From contig NC_045143.1 in NCBI RefSeq assembly GCF_008831285.2, forward strand, positions 11,419,503 through 11,483,502: 64,000 bases of DNA, in the 5' to 3' direction. This document shows positions 48,300-60,649 of the stretch, piece after piece. Each line of letters starts with the position of its first letter. Position 1 is the stretch's first letter. A model generated the notes under the pieces. It ran no database searches. It had not been told where the DNA came from and saw only the letters and a list, made by a program, of their open reading frames with translations. This stretch comes from Nymphaea colorata (Eukaryota; Streptophyta; Magnoliopsida; Nymphaeales; Nymphaeaceae). A program made the position numbers and the translations under genes.

Positions 48300-49300
48300 T
48301 TTCCCAGCTAAGATCCTGGAGCTGGTTAGCCAAGACAATAAGGAGCAGGGGTCTCCTGCTCCTAGTCAAGGTGTAGATGTAGGTAACGAGCAGGAAGAGG
48401 GGTGTCACTTGTGCCTATCATTGTGGTAGAGACAAAAAAATGCATCAACTAATGGCCACTTCTAAAATGGTACAAAAAACCACCCACTTTAAATTCGAAA
48501 TATAACCTCAAATAGCTAAAGTTTATTGTTTAAGCTCCACAATCCATAAGAAGTCATCTATAATTCTTTCTAGGTGAGCAGACAGAGTGTTTCATCCTAC
48601 CACCTAAAAGAAAGCAAAAGCTCCTATCAAACCCCTTGTCCCTTAAGAGTACAAGGCCTGAATTTAATTTGGTACCTGGGGGTGCCACCCCCTCTATGCA
48701 TCAACTTACGTGTTAGTATCCCCTTGTTTACATTATAAGGGGTTGACACCCCATGAATTCAAAACAGAAACTGGTTGCCTACTAACCCTGGCCCGACTGT
48801 TGCGATAGTTTTCAGACATATATAAGTCTTTTGGATTGAAGCTAGAGGTTTATTGGTGTAGACATCTTTAGTGAACTGTCTATGTAGAAAAGCATTTTGG
48901 GCAACTTAACGATGGTAACATAAGAAATAGCAGAATTTACGAAGCATGTTAAAGTTGTTACCTAAAACATCAAAGTAACTTTGACCTTCCTATTCCCTTG
49001 CCACCAAACAATCTTCTTCTATGTCTTGTAAGCTAGTCTTGCAAGAAGCGATTAATCAACCAAATCTATGAGCTTGCCAATTGAGCAATTTAGCTGATTC
49101 ACCAATTCAACTAAATAAGTGAAAAATATTTGAAAAACCATTTCTTCAAAAAAAAAGAAATAAATAATATCAATAAAAAATATCAAGAAGTAATAGATCC
49201 AAATCGAACCCACAATTAATTGGGAACTTGGGATTTCTTATCGCGTCTGAAGTGCAAATCTGAACCGGATCAGAACACATTATATGGTAAAATGCAATTT
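48300..49300. other. No gene recognised
   Basis: AT-rich DNA leading into the Tat-type retroelement. It may include that element's LTR and leader, but I could not define terminal repeats or a primer site. Confidence 0.5.
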
Positions 49301-49339
49301 GGCAATGGTTGGACACCAGATACTACTGTGATAAGGAGC

Positions 49340-51100
49340 CTATGTTGAGCCTTCTACCTTATCTCGAAAAGCCATAAGAAGAGTCAAGCACTGCATGATG
49401 CTTTGCATAGTGGGATTGACCCTCTTCACCAGTGGAATCAACCTCCTAGATGTTCATATCACCCAACTTTTTCGGATATGAAGGCATAATGGGACCCGAC
49501 ATTTGCCAACGGCAATTAACAACATTGGTTTTCATTTACCAAGGACTCGTCGTTTTATCATAAGAGACACAGACTATGTGGAAGGATGCACATATCCTTT
49601 ACAATCATGGTTTCTCAAGCATGTGGGCCCCTGGGCTAGTCTATTCAGAAACAACACTGATAGAGCATTGACAATCTTAGAACAATACCACCGTTTGATC
49701 GAGCAGCCAGATGGAGAAGAAATCTTTTGGGATTATTAATGACCGTCGCTAGAATCCACCTAGATACACTCACCACTACCATGGCCGTACCACTCTTGGG
49801 CTCCTATTTCATAGTTGATTATTGTGCTGATAGATACATGAGACAATTCTCTCAGAGACAAAAGATAATTTCCGTGCATGCACCAATCAGAGCTATTTCT
49901 GAATTCGACCTCAGCTCTCCTCAATGGGCGGTGTTGTTCTCTGTAGCTCGACAACGAGAGTTTTGAAGAGAAAGTAAAAGAAGTTAAGGGCAAAAAAAAA
50001 AAAAGACAAGGTCAGAGTCAAGCAAATCAAGTGATGGTAAAAGTCCAACTAAATGTAAGTTTTACGAAGTGGAGAAAAAAATGAGCAACCTTGAACTTAA
50101 GGGGAAGGGAAAGCACTCATACTCATGTGGGGATTATTACCTAGGGATTGAAGGAGACGAAGATGTGAAGGTTTGCCTAATGAGTTTGTCAAATATGATG
50201 GAACCACTTGCCCACATGTTCACCTTTCAACATTCTTCAATGGTTGCTACAAAATCCGGGTAAGCAACAAAGCATTGTTTCGCTACTTTCCAAGGATTCT
50301 CGAAGGCATTGCAGTGCAATAGTACAAAGAAAATATTAACCCAATTGAACATAATGAATTCAATAGATTGGTTAGAGATTTGAGGAAAATGTCCCCATGA
50401 CTCTAATCCTTAGTACCCTTTGCAGTCTCCGTAAAAAACAATGAGAAAAGACTCAATAATTTATCCAAAAATAGGGAATTCAATGTAACAAGATAAATGA
50501 GCCTATCTTTGAAACACAAGTTCTGTTACTTATATAAAAAATCTTGCCCAACCATTGACAAGTCTCATCCGTAATGCTCCAATCAAGACTTTCGCTGAGT
50601 TGACCCAACAAACATATTTAATAGATGAAGGAATTGAAGAAGACAATTTTGATGAAATTATTGCACTCAAGTACAAAGAAGATGGCATGAAAAGAGACAA
50701 ACACAGTTACCTGCCCACTTTATAACAAATGCCGACATTCGAGAAGACAATAACAATAATTATAAGCATGACAAGGAGACAAACCATAAGAACAACACAC
50801 AACTGCCCAAGGAAAACAAAGAAGGAAAGAGCAAACACCCAGACTAGGGTTCACTCCCCTCATTTAGTCTCACGAGAAGATCCTAAAATACATCATTGCC
50901 AAAGCAACTATCATCTCGCCAGAACTGCCAAAAATGACGGGAAGTGATAAAAAAAAAATTGTGTAAGTTTTACTGTGCCCTTGGTTATGACACCGAGGAT
51001 TGTTTTGTCCTCAAGAACATCATCTAAGATTTAATCACCAATGATCTCAAGGTTGATGATGATAACATCCATAAGGTATTGAGGAATCCATTCTCTGATC
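49340..51100 (+). pseudogene. Tat-type Gag region, broken
   Basis: An open stretch (49503-49739, then 49727-49966) reads GFHLPRTRRFIIRDTDYVEG and later MAVPLLGSYFIVDYC. After frame changes, FVKYDGTTCPHVHLSTFFNG near 50180-50260 is the classic plant gypsy Gag motif. Near 50960-51040 LCKFYCALGYDTEDCFVLKN matches the Gag C-terminal zinc-finger-like segment. Several stops in between. Confidence 0.65.
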
Positions 51101-51406
51101 ATTAGAAGGCCACAATTGCCACAATCGCTGTAATCACTCCACTCTCATACCATTTGCAGAAGCACATCCGATCTTGTGATGGAAATATTCACACCAGGTT
51201 ATGGTGACTAATAAGGGTAAACAACCTTTAGACTTTATTGGTATGATGAGCAACAAAGCAGAAGGTTCATATAAGAACTCTACCATAATTTCAATGATTT
51301 TTCTCTTATGAGGTGGCAATAATGAGTCATCAGATGATTCCTCAAATAAGAATCCATATTATTTGGATGAAGTCATCCATTTGAAAGAACGTCTCATTGA
51401 GGAAGA

Positions 51407-51644
51407 CTGGATTCGAGCCTCCAAGGACTAGTCAATCACTTTTACATAAAAGGATATTTCAAAGCAGGGTTATTACCATGAAGATGCTCTCGACATCATC
51501 ATCCAAGTTAATAAGATGACTGTGCCTGGATTCGAGCCTCCAAGGACTAGTCAATCACTTTTACATAAAAGGATATTTCAAAGCAGGGTTATTACCATGA
51601 AGATGCTCTCAACATCATCATCCAAGTTAATAAGATGACTGTGC
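51407..51644. repeat. 119-bp tandem duplication inside the Tat relic
   Basis: Two copies, 51407-51525 and 51526-51644, differing at one visible position (CTCGAC versus CTCAAC). The period is not a multiple of three, so it shifts the frame. Near-identity makes it younger than most decay of the element. Confidence 0.9.
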
Positions 51645-51950
51645 CCCATGTATTTATCGACATAGAAAGAGACTTAAATATTTGTCCTGATCTAACGACC
51701 AAGGCTTTGGGCTTCTATGAAAATAAATATCACCCCGATGAAACCAAGATCTATGAATATGACGTTCGAAACAAGAATAGCAAATGAACCCTCATCATGG
51801 ACGTGATCATCAAACGCACTAGTCATTGCATTTTATTTCATGTGGTAGATGTACCCCTATCATACAACTTGCTCCTAGGATGGCCTTGGATCCATGAAGT
51901 GCAAGGTATCCCATCCACTATTCATCAATGCCTCAAGTAGAATTTTGGCT
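51640..51950 (+). pseudogene. Tat-type aspartic protease, catalytic Asp-x-Gly altered
   Basis: Reads HVFIDIERDLNICPDL, DVIIKRTSHCILFHVVDVPL and YNLLLGWPWIHEVQGIPSTI. The last is the well-conserved end of plant gypsy protease (NLLLGRPWIH). The active site normally DNGS/DTGA is DIER. One stop at about 51785. Confidence 0.8.
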
Positions 51951-52617
51951 CATTTGTCATCACCATACGCGCAGAGGACCCGATCGAGAGATTGGTACAA
52001 CCAATGCTCCCTAGACTAATTGACTCGGTGGACGTACCTAACATAAGGACAATGAAAGAAGCACTTTGGGAGAATGAATGCAGAACATAGAGGTAGGCGA
52101 ATCATCTAAAAGTACCTATACTGTCTTAAATAGTAGTCTAAACTATAAAAAACATCTATTGTATGATCATTTTGTGAGAAATTCTAAGGGATTTTGTTTT
52201 TTTAAATGTGGCTGCCGTCCATTCACTGGCCTCGGGAAGAATGAAGATGACATCTTACAACCAATCATTATCCCATTCAAGATGAACACCAAAGGAATGG
52301 GATACCTAAGAGAAGTTTGAAGATGACCATGTTGGCTGATAGTATTCACTTTTGTTTTCAAATCTTCACATGAATTTTGTGATCTTAACTTGTACTTAGC
52401 TAGTCAATGAGAGGACCCTCTATGCAATAAGAACTTTCTATATACAATGCAAATAATTTTTTGTTATGATTATCAATTTTAGTTTTGTTTAATTTTCCTT
52501 GATCCTCCTCTTTACAACAAGATGTCGAAACTCGACATGTCTCAGTTTCTTTTTTTTTTTTCCCTCAAAGTCTCCACCAAAACAATTTGTCAAACAAGCA
52601 GTTGAAGAAATAAACCT

Positions 52618-53560
52618 ATGACAATACTCAAGTCCGAATTACTGAAATTTATTCAGATTCAGAAACACGAGTATCCCTTGCCCTTAGTTAATGATCCAAT
52701 TAAAGAAATTAACATTAGAACCAATGAGAATTTTAAGATCCTTCAAATTGGCACCAGTTTGTCAGCAGAAGAGTTGAAAAAAAATTTGGTAGAATTTCAT
52801 ATAAGCCACCAAGAAGTTTTTGCATGGACCTAGACCTCCAGCTGGTTGAACATCGTTTGCCCCTAAATCCCAATTGCAAGTCAGTGAAACAAAAATTGTG
52901 CAAGCTTGATCCTCAACTAGAAGGACCCGTACATGAAGGATTAGAGAACCTACTAAAGACAAAATTTATTTGCATCATTGATTACTCTGAATGGTTGACT
53001 AATATATCATGGTTGTCCTCAAGAAAAATGGAAAGTTAGGCTGCACATTGACTTTTCAGACCTGAATAAAGCCACACTAAAAGATGATTACCCTTTTTCA
53101 AACATTGATTTATTGGTAGACAGTAGTACAAATCATGCTATGTTCTGTTTTATGGATGGGTATTTGGGATACAATTAAATCAAATTGGCAGTCAAGAATA
53201 ACCTCAAAACTGTCTTTACCATGGCTTGGGGCACTTTTTGTTACATAATATTGTCATTTGGATTAAAGAATGCTGAAACAACTTATCAAAGTTCCATTAA
53301 TGCTATCTTCCATGACCAAATGCATAAAATTATGCATGTATATATCAATGACATCTTAATTAAATCTAAGACAAGAGATGATCACATTGAAACTCTCACT
53401 CAAGTATTTGAGAGACACTTCCAAAAACATGCCTTTGGGGTTGAATTGGGTAAACTTTTGCATTTCATGGTTAGTAAGAGAGAGATCAAAGTGGATCTTA
53501 CCAAAGCCAAAGCCATCATCGATATGCCACCACCTACCAATATCAAGGAACTATAAAGTT
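52618..53560 (+). pseudogene. Ty3/gypsy reverse transcriptase, broken
   Basis: Includes EVFAWT then DLDLQLVEHRLPLNPNCK, frame changes to KKNGKLRLHIDFSDLNKAT, ATLKDDYPFSNIDLLVDS, a stop at 53176, then FGLKNAETTYQSSINAIF and VYINDILIKSK, where the catalytic YxDD reads YIND. The domain order is intact but at least three frame breaks and stops are present. Confidence 0.85.
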
Positions 53561-53589
53561 GGCAAGAAAAAATCTAGTCTATCAGACGA

Positions 53590-53950
53590 TTCATCTCCAA
53601 TCTAGCCATGAGATATGACTATTCAACCAGTTGCTAAGAAAAAAAGTCAAATTTGAATGGGGTCTTGAATGCCAATAGTCATTGGTGAGGATCAAGAAAT
53701 ATCTTTTAAATCCACCAATCCTAAAGTGGTGTTGGGTAGACCATTGCAACTTTACATCAGAATGAGTGAGTCAGCATGTAGTAGTTTTTTGGCACAGTAC
53801 GAGGAAGAAAATCACATCGAGCATGCAATATATTACGTCAGCAGAACTTTTATTCAATATGGAAAGATATTCTTTTATGAAAAAAACTTGTTTAGCATTG
53901 GTTTGGATGTGCCAGAAGCTGAGACATTATTTATTAGTTTGTGAGGTCAA
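53590..53950 (+). pseudogene. Ty3/gypsy RNase H domain, broken
   Basis: After RRFISNLA (end of RT connection), RPLQLYIRMSESACSSFLAQ, EHAIYYVSRTFIQY and YEKNLFSI follow the gypsy RNase H plan (LYLAVSxxAVSAVL, QxPVYYVSRxL, Y...EK). Stops at about 53617 and 53944. Confidence 0.8.
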
Positions 53951-54029
53951 AATACTCTCCAAGCTAAATCCTCTTAAGTATAACTTAGTACAACCATTTC
54001 TTAATAAGCACATCACCAAGTAACAAGTT

Positions 54030-54560
54030 TTGTTGATGCAATATGATCTTGAATATGTATCCCACAAGTCATTCAAAGGACAAGCGATTGCAAATCAGTT
54101 AGCAAACTTTCTCCAGTACAAAGAAATCAAAACAGATAATGAGTTTCTTGATGTGCTAAAATTAGAGGTGGCCTTGCTATGGAAGTTGTTTCTTGACAGA
54201 TCTCGAAATGTGATGGGAATAGGTATAAACATTTTGTTTATCACTCCGAAAGAAGAAATAATTCAATATTCTTTGAAACTTGACTTCCTATATATCCATA
54301 ACATGACCAAATATGAAGCTCTCATACAAGGACTTTGTTAATTACTAAGTTTACAAGTAAAAAAGTTCCAAGCCTTTAAAGACTCTCAGTTGATCATCAA
54401 CCAAGTGAATGGAGGCAAATGATAGTCAAAGACAAGAAGTTGGCACCATATCAAGAGATCACCACCTCATTAATTTCGCCAATATGAAGAAGTATAACTA
54501 ACTCACATAAAAAGAGAGTGCAACACTATTGTAGATGGCCTCATGAGTTTAGGGTCCATT
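54030..54560 (+). pseudogene. Archaeal-type RNase H domain (Tat-lineage signature), broken
   Basis: FKGQAIANQLANFL, then LLWKLFLDRSRNVMGIGI (W.L.xDGS), SLKLDFLYIHNMTKYEALIQ (N..AEYEALI), a stop, VKKFQAFKDSQLIINQVNGG (GDSQLVINQV) and ECNTIVDGLMSLGS (N..ADALA). These are the landmarks of the additional RNase H in Tat elements. Catalytic positions are partly changed, for instance KDSQ for GDSQ keeps the Asp. Confidence 0.75.
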
Positions 54561-54800
54561 ATCTCCTTTCGAACCAACGAAGCAAGCAGTTCTTTTGAGA
54601 TTGGAAAATTAGAGTACCTTGCTTTTGAAACAAATGAAACATGTTCATCATATCTAAAAGGAGAATACACCTTGGATCATGGTATCAAAAGTTACATTGA
54701 GAGCAGAGGATTCCTGTCTGCAATGCCTAAAAATAAAAAGCAATTCAACATATGTCAGCAAGGTCTAATCCCACTTGGTCTAAGGAGTGTTTTTAGGGTT

Positions 54801-57000
54801 AAGGGCCAATCCCACTTGGTCAAAACCTACTAAAAAAATTTAAAATTATTCAAAAATACTTGAAATGCACATGGAAATGTTGTTAAATTAAAAAAAATTC
54901 AAATTCCAAGTTTGGCTCCAAAACTCTATATAAATTCCTCAAAAATCTTCTTTCATGGGCATGAGCTAACCATTAGGAAACCTCTAGTGCTTTTAGAGTT
55001 TTTCCCCTCTCTCTCTCTCCATTTATCTCATTTTCTCTTCTCTTTCTTCTCCAACCTTGAGAGTAAGTTGCTCCAACTTGCACTCTTCAAGAGAGCATGA
55101 AGAGGCATCTCGAAGTGACATCTTAAACACCATGGAGCTCCATTCGAGGAAACTTTAGAAACATCATGAGAAGGATACTCACTTTCAAAAATCATTCACA
55201 TTAGAGGTATGTAATCAATCTCTCAAACCTTTTCTTTTTTCTTGCTCTCTCCCTTCTTCTTCTCCCCCCATGGCCATACAAGATAGCTCTCAAATTTTCT
55301 CTCTGGATCAAGAGCTATTCTTGAGTGCACCGGGAGAATGAGAATGTAAAACAAGATTTCATTCTAGGATCAAAATATGCTTCTCTCTTCTCTTGAATGT
55401 ATGCTTTATTTTGAGATGTTGTTCATGCATAGATGACCAATTTTTTTTTTTTCAAATATGTGAATGAACGGTACGAATGAGTGCTTGGATTGAGATTTCT
55501 TTATTATTATGTTGAATTTTGAGGTTGAGATTTGTCCAACTCGAGAAAACCCCTTACAAATGTGTATATGTTAGATTGCATCTTTATGACATTCTCACGT
55601 TTAGCATTTTTTTAAATCCCCTGGTTGGGGATTTGAATGAGCACTTTCTTATGTTATTAACTTTTCATTTCGTGTGTGCTTGGTTTTCTTCTATATTTAA
55701 CAATGCGAGAAATAATTTTTCTTGTAATAGATGAAATGATTATGGTTTTATTTTTATATAAGAAATATGTTTGGAATCATGTTTTTGAAAGAATTTCGAA
55801 AATAAGAACCCTCTTCAATGAAGCCTTGGAGACATAGCCTCGGCATTTGTATGAGCCCAAGTTCCTCTCTAGCCTACATAGAAAAAATAATGTTAGATAT
55901 GCACTAAATTTCCTTTTGATTTTAATATTCATAAGTGCATATGCTTATATACATGTTATGTACGTATACATGCACATGAATTTCTCTCTTTTTCTTCATC
56001 TCTCCATGATTTAATGTATTTCTTTATAGATTTTCATATACATATATATAAAATTAAATAAGTATGTGTATTCCACTTTTGTCTCTTTAAAATTTTTCTT
56101 TGGTGATTTTCAAAACCTCTTTGTCTTTCTCTTTCTCCCTATTCCGCTTGGCTTGAAACCTTACCTTTTCTTTCTTCCATTCTTTTGAATATTTCTTTTC
56201 TAAAATCTAAGATATTAATTTCTTTTTATTGACTTCATTAAGTCCAAAACTCAAGTAATGACCAAACGTTGGAATCATGCTTGATGGTCTACAACCACAT
56301 TTCACTTTCAATTTTTTTTTCTCTTCATGAAAATATTTAGGACAAGTGTGCAAATAAATCTTGATGTATGTGATATCCTTAGATAAATGATATGGTGATA
56401 ATGAATAATTTGCTTTCAATCATATAAAATCAATGCATTCATACATTCAGATTTACTTACATGATTCACGAATGATCACAAGAACCTCTCTAAAAGAGCT
56501 TAAGCAATATGAGATGAAGCTCTAGCTAGGTATAACTGAATTAAAGTAAAATCTTAAACTTACTTAAGTTCTTAAAAGAGTACTAAATCGATTTCAAAAA
56601 GTGATCTTCAAAGTACCCATATTGTCTTCCAAAGTTTTCAAAGTGATATTTGTAAAGTTTTTTTGATTCAAAATCTCCCAAATCAAAATGGTTTATACTC
56701 TCAAACGATCCTTCAAAATTTTCTCATCAAAAAAATTGAAACATCAAATCTTCAACATTATTTCTAAACACCAGACCACATTTAGAATAAAGAAAATGTT
56801 TAAGTAAAAAATAAAATACATCAAGAATAAGCATAGCCCTTGGATTGAATACTCCTGGTAAAGGAATTGGGAATAGCAATCTTCGTACCGACGGGTGAAT
56901 CCCTTTCTCTTTCATTTCAAAAATAAAATTTTATATTTCTGAAGCACTCCAAATAAATTTTGGGGATGCAAACAATGGACACTTTGTTTTCAAGCTCATT
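54801..57000. other. AT-rich DNA between two retroelements, no gene seen
   Basis: Contains two copies of AATCCCACTTGGTC at the end of the Tat relic (about 54765-54822), a short CT-rich run at 55000-55060, and T-rich stretches. It may be LTR or leader sequence of one of the flanking elements, but no terminal repeats could be paired. Confidence 0.45.
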
Positions 57001-57582
57001 TAGCTTTAAAGTTTTGGGGTGGCTGTTCGTTAATTGCTACTTACTTGATTAATTACCTACCCAACCACTGCAAGGAAAAACACCCTTTGAAGTCCTTCAT
57101 GGTAGACAACCAAAACATGAACATATTCGAACTTTTGTTGTCTTTTCTATCAATATAATATTTCCAAAATGCATAAATTTGATCATGCATTTTTATTGGA
57201 TTCCCATATGGTCAATATGCCTACAAAGTTTATGATATAAAAAATCACGAGACTTTTACTAGTAGAGATGCCAAATTTGTGGAAACTGATTTTCCTTTTG
57301 AAAGTGCTTCTTATGATGAAGGCAGAACAGTACTTCCCCTACCATCATGTGAGTCAATGGAATATGATTACAACTCTCCTTCAACAAAGTGGCTATCCCT
57401 TCATCATCTGCATTAGATGCCTTACCCCTAAAGCATGCTCACAACTCTCATGACAACGGTCACACATGATGATATACCACCCATTCAACCTCTCTACCTC
57501 AACATAAAACTGCACCATCATGTTGATCTACCATGCAAAATGTGGCTCATGTTTTGATTGTACAAAGGACATATAGTATCCA

Positions 57583-58480
57583 TTGCATAAATATCTTCAT
57601 CTTGACAAGGTTTCCACCAACCACCAAGTCTTCCTTGCTGATTTTCTCACCCATCAAAAACCTACTACCTTCCAAGAAGTAATGCAACATCAGAATTGGA
57701 GAAATGCCATGAGTGCTGAAATTGAGGCATTAGAAGCTAATTCGACTTGGGAAGTCACCTGCTTACCACATGGTGGTGACTTTATGAAGAAGTTTGTATG
57801 ACTTTCCCTCTCGGCTTTACTTGAGAGAGGGAGTATTCAGTATGTCAGCTAAAGTCTATCATATGGCCTTAAACAATCATCTCGAAACTGGTTTTCAAGC
57901 TTACCAAACATTTAAAATAGCTTGATTTCTCTCAATCAATGGGTGATCATTTGCTTTTCTCAAGAGTCGACAACCTTAGAAGCATTTTGTTAGTTGTATA
58001 TGTAGACGACATTGTCATTGTAGTTGACAACATTCAAGCTATTCAAGTTTGAAGTCCATCATCAGTGACAAATTCCGTCTAAGTCTTGGGTGTTCTAAAA
58101 TACTTTTTTGGCATCGAAGTTGCCAGATCCAAGAAAAGAATTTTCTTATCTCAAAAGAAGTATACTCTTGACATATTGCAAGAATCTGGATATACTAGAG
58201 CGAAGTCAAGTGATACTCCAATGGAATCAAACATGAAGATTGATGATGAGAAAGGTCAACCTCTCAAGCATCCAACCTTTTTCAGAAAGCTTGTGGGACG
58301 TCTTGTTTTTTTGACAATAATATGACCAGACATTCTTCATTGTGTGCACAAGCTTAGTCAGTTTATGGCACAACCAAGGACTTTCCATTTGGACATTGCT
58401 TTCAGATTACTCAAATATATTACATCCACACCAAGTCACGGTGTTTTACTATCTTCTAAAAGCCCAACTATTGTGAGAGG
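57583..58480 (+). pseudogene. Copia reverse transcriptase with intact YVDD, internally deleted
   Basis: Reads TFQEVMQHQNWRNAMSAEIE and ALEANSTWEVT, then after a deletion EEVCMTFPLGFT, then LVVYVDDIVIV at about 57985-58020 with the catalytic YVDD preserved, then GVLKYFFGIEVARSKKRIFL, YTLDILQESGYTRAKSSDTP and a stop at 58322 before HKLSQFMAQPRTFHLDIAFR. Too broken to be active. Confidence 0.85.
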
Positions 58481-58943
58481 TTTTGCAATTCAGATTGAGC
58501 ATCATGTCCCATGGCAAGAAGGTCTACATCAGGATTTTGCATTTATATTGGATAGAACCTTATATCTTGGAAGGTCAAGAAGCAGACTACCGTGCCAAGT
58601 TCCTCAATATAAGCTGAGTATAGGGCAATGGCCCTTGCTACTTGTGAGATGACATGGATAATATGTATTCTCAAGGACATTGGGATTCCTCATGACCAGC
58701 CAATGGAGTTATCATGTGACGATCAAGCTGCAACCTATATAGCAGCAAACCCTATTTTTTTCACGAGAGAAGCAAAATTGATTGTCATGTGGTTTGGGAG
58801 AAAATTAAAGATAACGAAATAAGTACCAAATATGTGGATACTAAGGAACAAGTAGCCGATATATTCACTAAGGCTTTGGGAAAAGGTGCTTTCTTCAAGT
58901 TAAGAGACAAGTTGGGCCTAGTAGATCTAGGAGCTCCAACTTG
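58480..58943 (+). pseudogene. Copia RNase H domain, broken
   Basis: After SHGVLLSSKSP, several frames give AEYRAMALATCEMTWI-like residues near 58612-58660 and SCDDQAATYIAANPIFFTR (L.CDNQAALxIAxNPVFHER in the family), ending KYVDTKEQVADIFTKALGKG, the standard copia C-terminus. Confidence 0.8.
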
Positions 58944-58951
58944 AGGGGGAG
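58941..58951 (+). other. Polypurine tract TTGAGGGGGAG
   Basis: Canonical copia polypurine tract immediately before the TG of the LTR at 58952; primes plus-strand DNA synthesis in active elements. Confidence 0.85.
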
Positions 58952-59190
58952 TGTTATCCATCGATATTTTAGGGGTCTGCTTTGTAACAATAAAGCATTT
59001 TTTTTTGCCGTTGTATATTTTCTTGCCTTGTCATTGTCATTAGAAATTAGGCAAGGAGGATCGTCAATGCCTTGATGCTCGCCCACCATTCCTTAAATAT
59101 TTGTAATCTCATGTACCAAATCAATCTAATGCACAACACACGTTCTTCTCCTCTTTCTCTTCTTCAAACTTTAGCATTAGACTTTTCACA
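58952..59190 (+). repeat. 3' LTR of the truncated copia element (about 239 bp)
   Basis: Starts TGTTATCCATCG after the polypurine tract and ends CTTTTCACA, giving TG...CA. The CT-rich stretch before the end is usual for copia LTRs. The right part (from 59079) is copied again at 59313 by the 234-bp duplication. No 5' partner is present. Confidence 0.7.
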
Positions 59191-59546
59191 TTTTTTATTT
59201 TAGGAATGATCTGAGTCACCCCCTCCTTGATTGCCTTGGTTTTGGTTGCTACATTAACTAAAAACTTACTGAGATTTAATCGAAAGATTTGCAGCAATCT
59301 GGTCTGTCACAATCGCCCACCATTCCTTAAATATTTGTAATCTCATGTACCAAATCAATCTAATGCACAACACACGTTCTTCTCCTCTTTCTCTTCTTCA
59401 AACTTTAGCATTAGACTTTTCACATTTTTTATTTTAGGAATGATCTGAGTCACCCCCTCCTTGATTGCCTTGGTTTTGGTTGCTACATTAACTAAAAACT
59501 TACTGAGATTTAATCGAAAGATTTGCAGCAATCTGGTCTGTCACAA
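59079..59546. repeat. Perfect 234-bp tandem duplication across a retroelement junction
   Basis: 59079-59312 and 59313-59546 are identical by eye over the whole 234 bp. Each unit contains the last 112 bp of the plus-strand copia LTR and 122 bp of the minus-strand copia Gag relic, so the duplication occurred after these two came together. Confidence 0.9.
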
Positions 59547-60298
59547 AATCAACCTACAACTATGATTCGTGGGTAGTAACTTGCCAAACAAATCCTCAAG
59601 AGAAATAGGGTCAACACAGGCACTTGGGGCAGTTTTAAGATCTCCATAGTCATGCGTCGGCAGTCCAGACATAATTTAAGAAATTAGATCCTCATCCTTG
59701 ATAGGTTTAGAAGCAAGTGCCGACCGATGTGCTATATTCTTAGCTTTAAATAAATAATCAGAAATAGATTCATTTTTCTTCAAGCTTTGCAGTTGACTTC
59801 GCAAATATCGGGTGTGGGCACGAGAACATGCGACATGCATCTTCTTAAGGTTGATTAGACTTCAAATGATGTTCCATGGCCAACAATATGACTACGAACT
59901 GATAGTGTCAAGAGGATAATAACCAGCTCAATAATAACTGATTAAGATGTTGTATTAATCATATTTTGGGTTTCTTGATTTTGTGTAATCTGACATGGAA
60001 ATCCATTGCTCCGAGCAAGGATTTGTGCCATCAATAAGTCCAACTACATTGTAACTTCCAAGAAGCGGCATGAACTAACTGTCATAAGGAAGGTAGTTAT
60101 CTTTGACCCATTTGATAGACAAAAAATACTGTGATTTATTAGAATAGGGTTCCAGGAATTTGCATACTTGTAAGAGGCGTTGCTGGTGTTGATTGGCCGG
60201 AGTTGTGTCCATTATTCCCACAAAGTTTGACGCTACGATGGAACCTGATTTATGCATAATAAATACCTTTGGTGGAAGGCGCCATGGCTTTGATAACA
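59191..60298 (-). mobile_element. Copia Gag relic, minus strand
   Basis: Minus-strand Gag begins near 60280 with a leader/start region, continues through NKSQYFLSIKWVKDNYLPY and LLGSYNVVGLIDGTNP, then 59846 downward as CSRAHTRYLRSQLQSLKKNE, SISDYLFKAKNIAHRSALAS and SLEDLFGKLLPTN, then QIAANLSI and NQNQGNQGGGDSDHS near 59545-59440. This is the standard UBN2-type copia Gag order. Frame breaks and a stop within ISxIMSGLP make it a pseudogene. No protease or polymerase follows because the plus-strand copia LTR intervenes. Confidence 0.75.
60287..60298 (-). other. Primer binding site of the minus-strand copia relic
   Basis: On the minus strand it reads TGTTATCAAAGC, two changes from the copia site TGGTATCAGAGC, just before the Gag region. 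The upstream LTR should occupy roughly 60300-60650, but I could not define its far end. Confidence 0.55.
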
Positions 60299-60649
60299 TA
60301 ACAAGAAACACACACACACAAAATAAGTAGTTTGACATGGTTCAACCATCAATGTTCTACATCTACGATCTCTCTATCGCTCTCAGTGTCCAGCATGAGA
60401 TAGGAGCTGATATAGTTGATATTAAAGGATTTTTCATGTTACATTGGTGGGTTTTGTTTCCTCAATAAGAGGAAAAAAATCCTGTCTTTCTGTTACACGA
60501 TCTTTGTCATTATTTTTGTTGCCATAGATAGACTTTGTCCTGCTGCATCCATGCTCCTCCTTTCCAATATTGTAGTTAGTGTTGTTAGTGTAAGGCTGAA
60601 CTGTAGATTGCGTTTGAGTTGTAGCAGGCTGAGCCTTATCTCTAATAAC

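Larger units (their letters stand above)
49300..54800 (+). mobile_element. Ty3/gypsy Tat-lineage retrotransposon relic with dual RNase H
   Basis: Order on the plus strand: Gag-like region (49.3-51.1 kb), protease (51.64-51.95 kb), RT (52.8-53.56 kb), RNase H (53.59-53.95 kb), archaeal-type RNase H (54.03-54.56 kb), then the linker before integrase, where it stops. Protease-RT-RNase H order means Ty3/gypsy, and an additional archaeal-type RNase H is the hallmark of the plant Tat lineage. Every domain has stops or frameshifts, a 119-bp tandem duplication sits upstream of protease, and integrase is absent. LTRs were not found. Confidence 0.8.
57030..59190 (+). mobile_element. Ty1/copia element, 5'-truncated, with 3' LTR
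   Basis: Only the 3' part remains: integrase tail (57.03-57.33 kb), RT (57.6-58.5 kb), RNase H (58.5-58.92 kb), polypurine tract (58941-58951) and LTR (58952-59190). Gag, protease and the integrase core are missing. The RT has an internal deletion near 57770 between the WEVT segment and the MTFPLGF segment, plus stops. It is in opposite orientation to the copia relic that follows. Confidence 0.8.
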
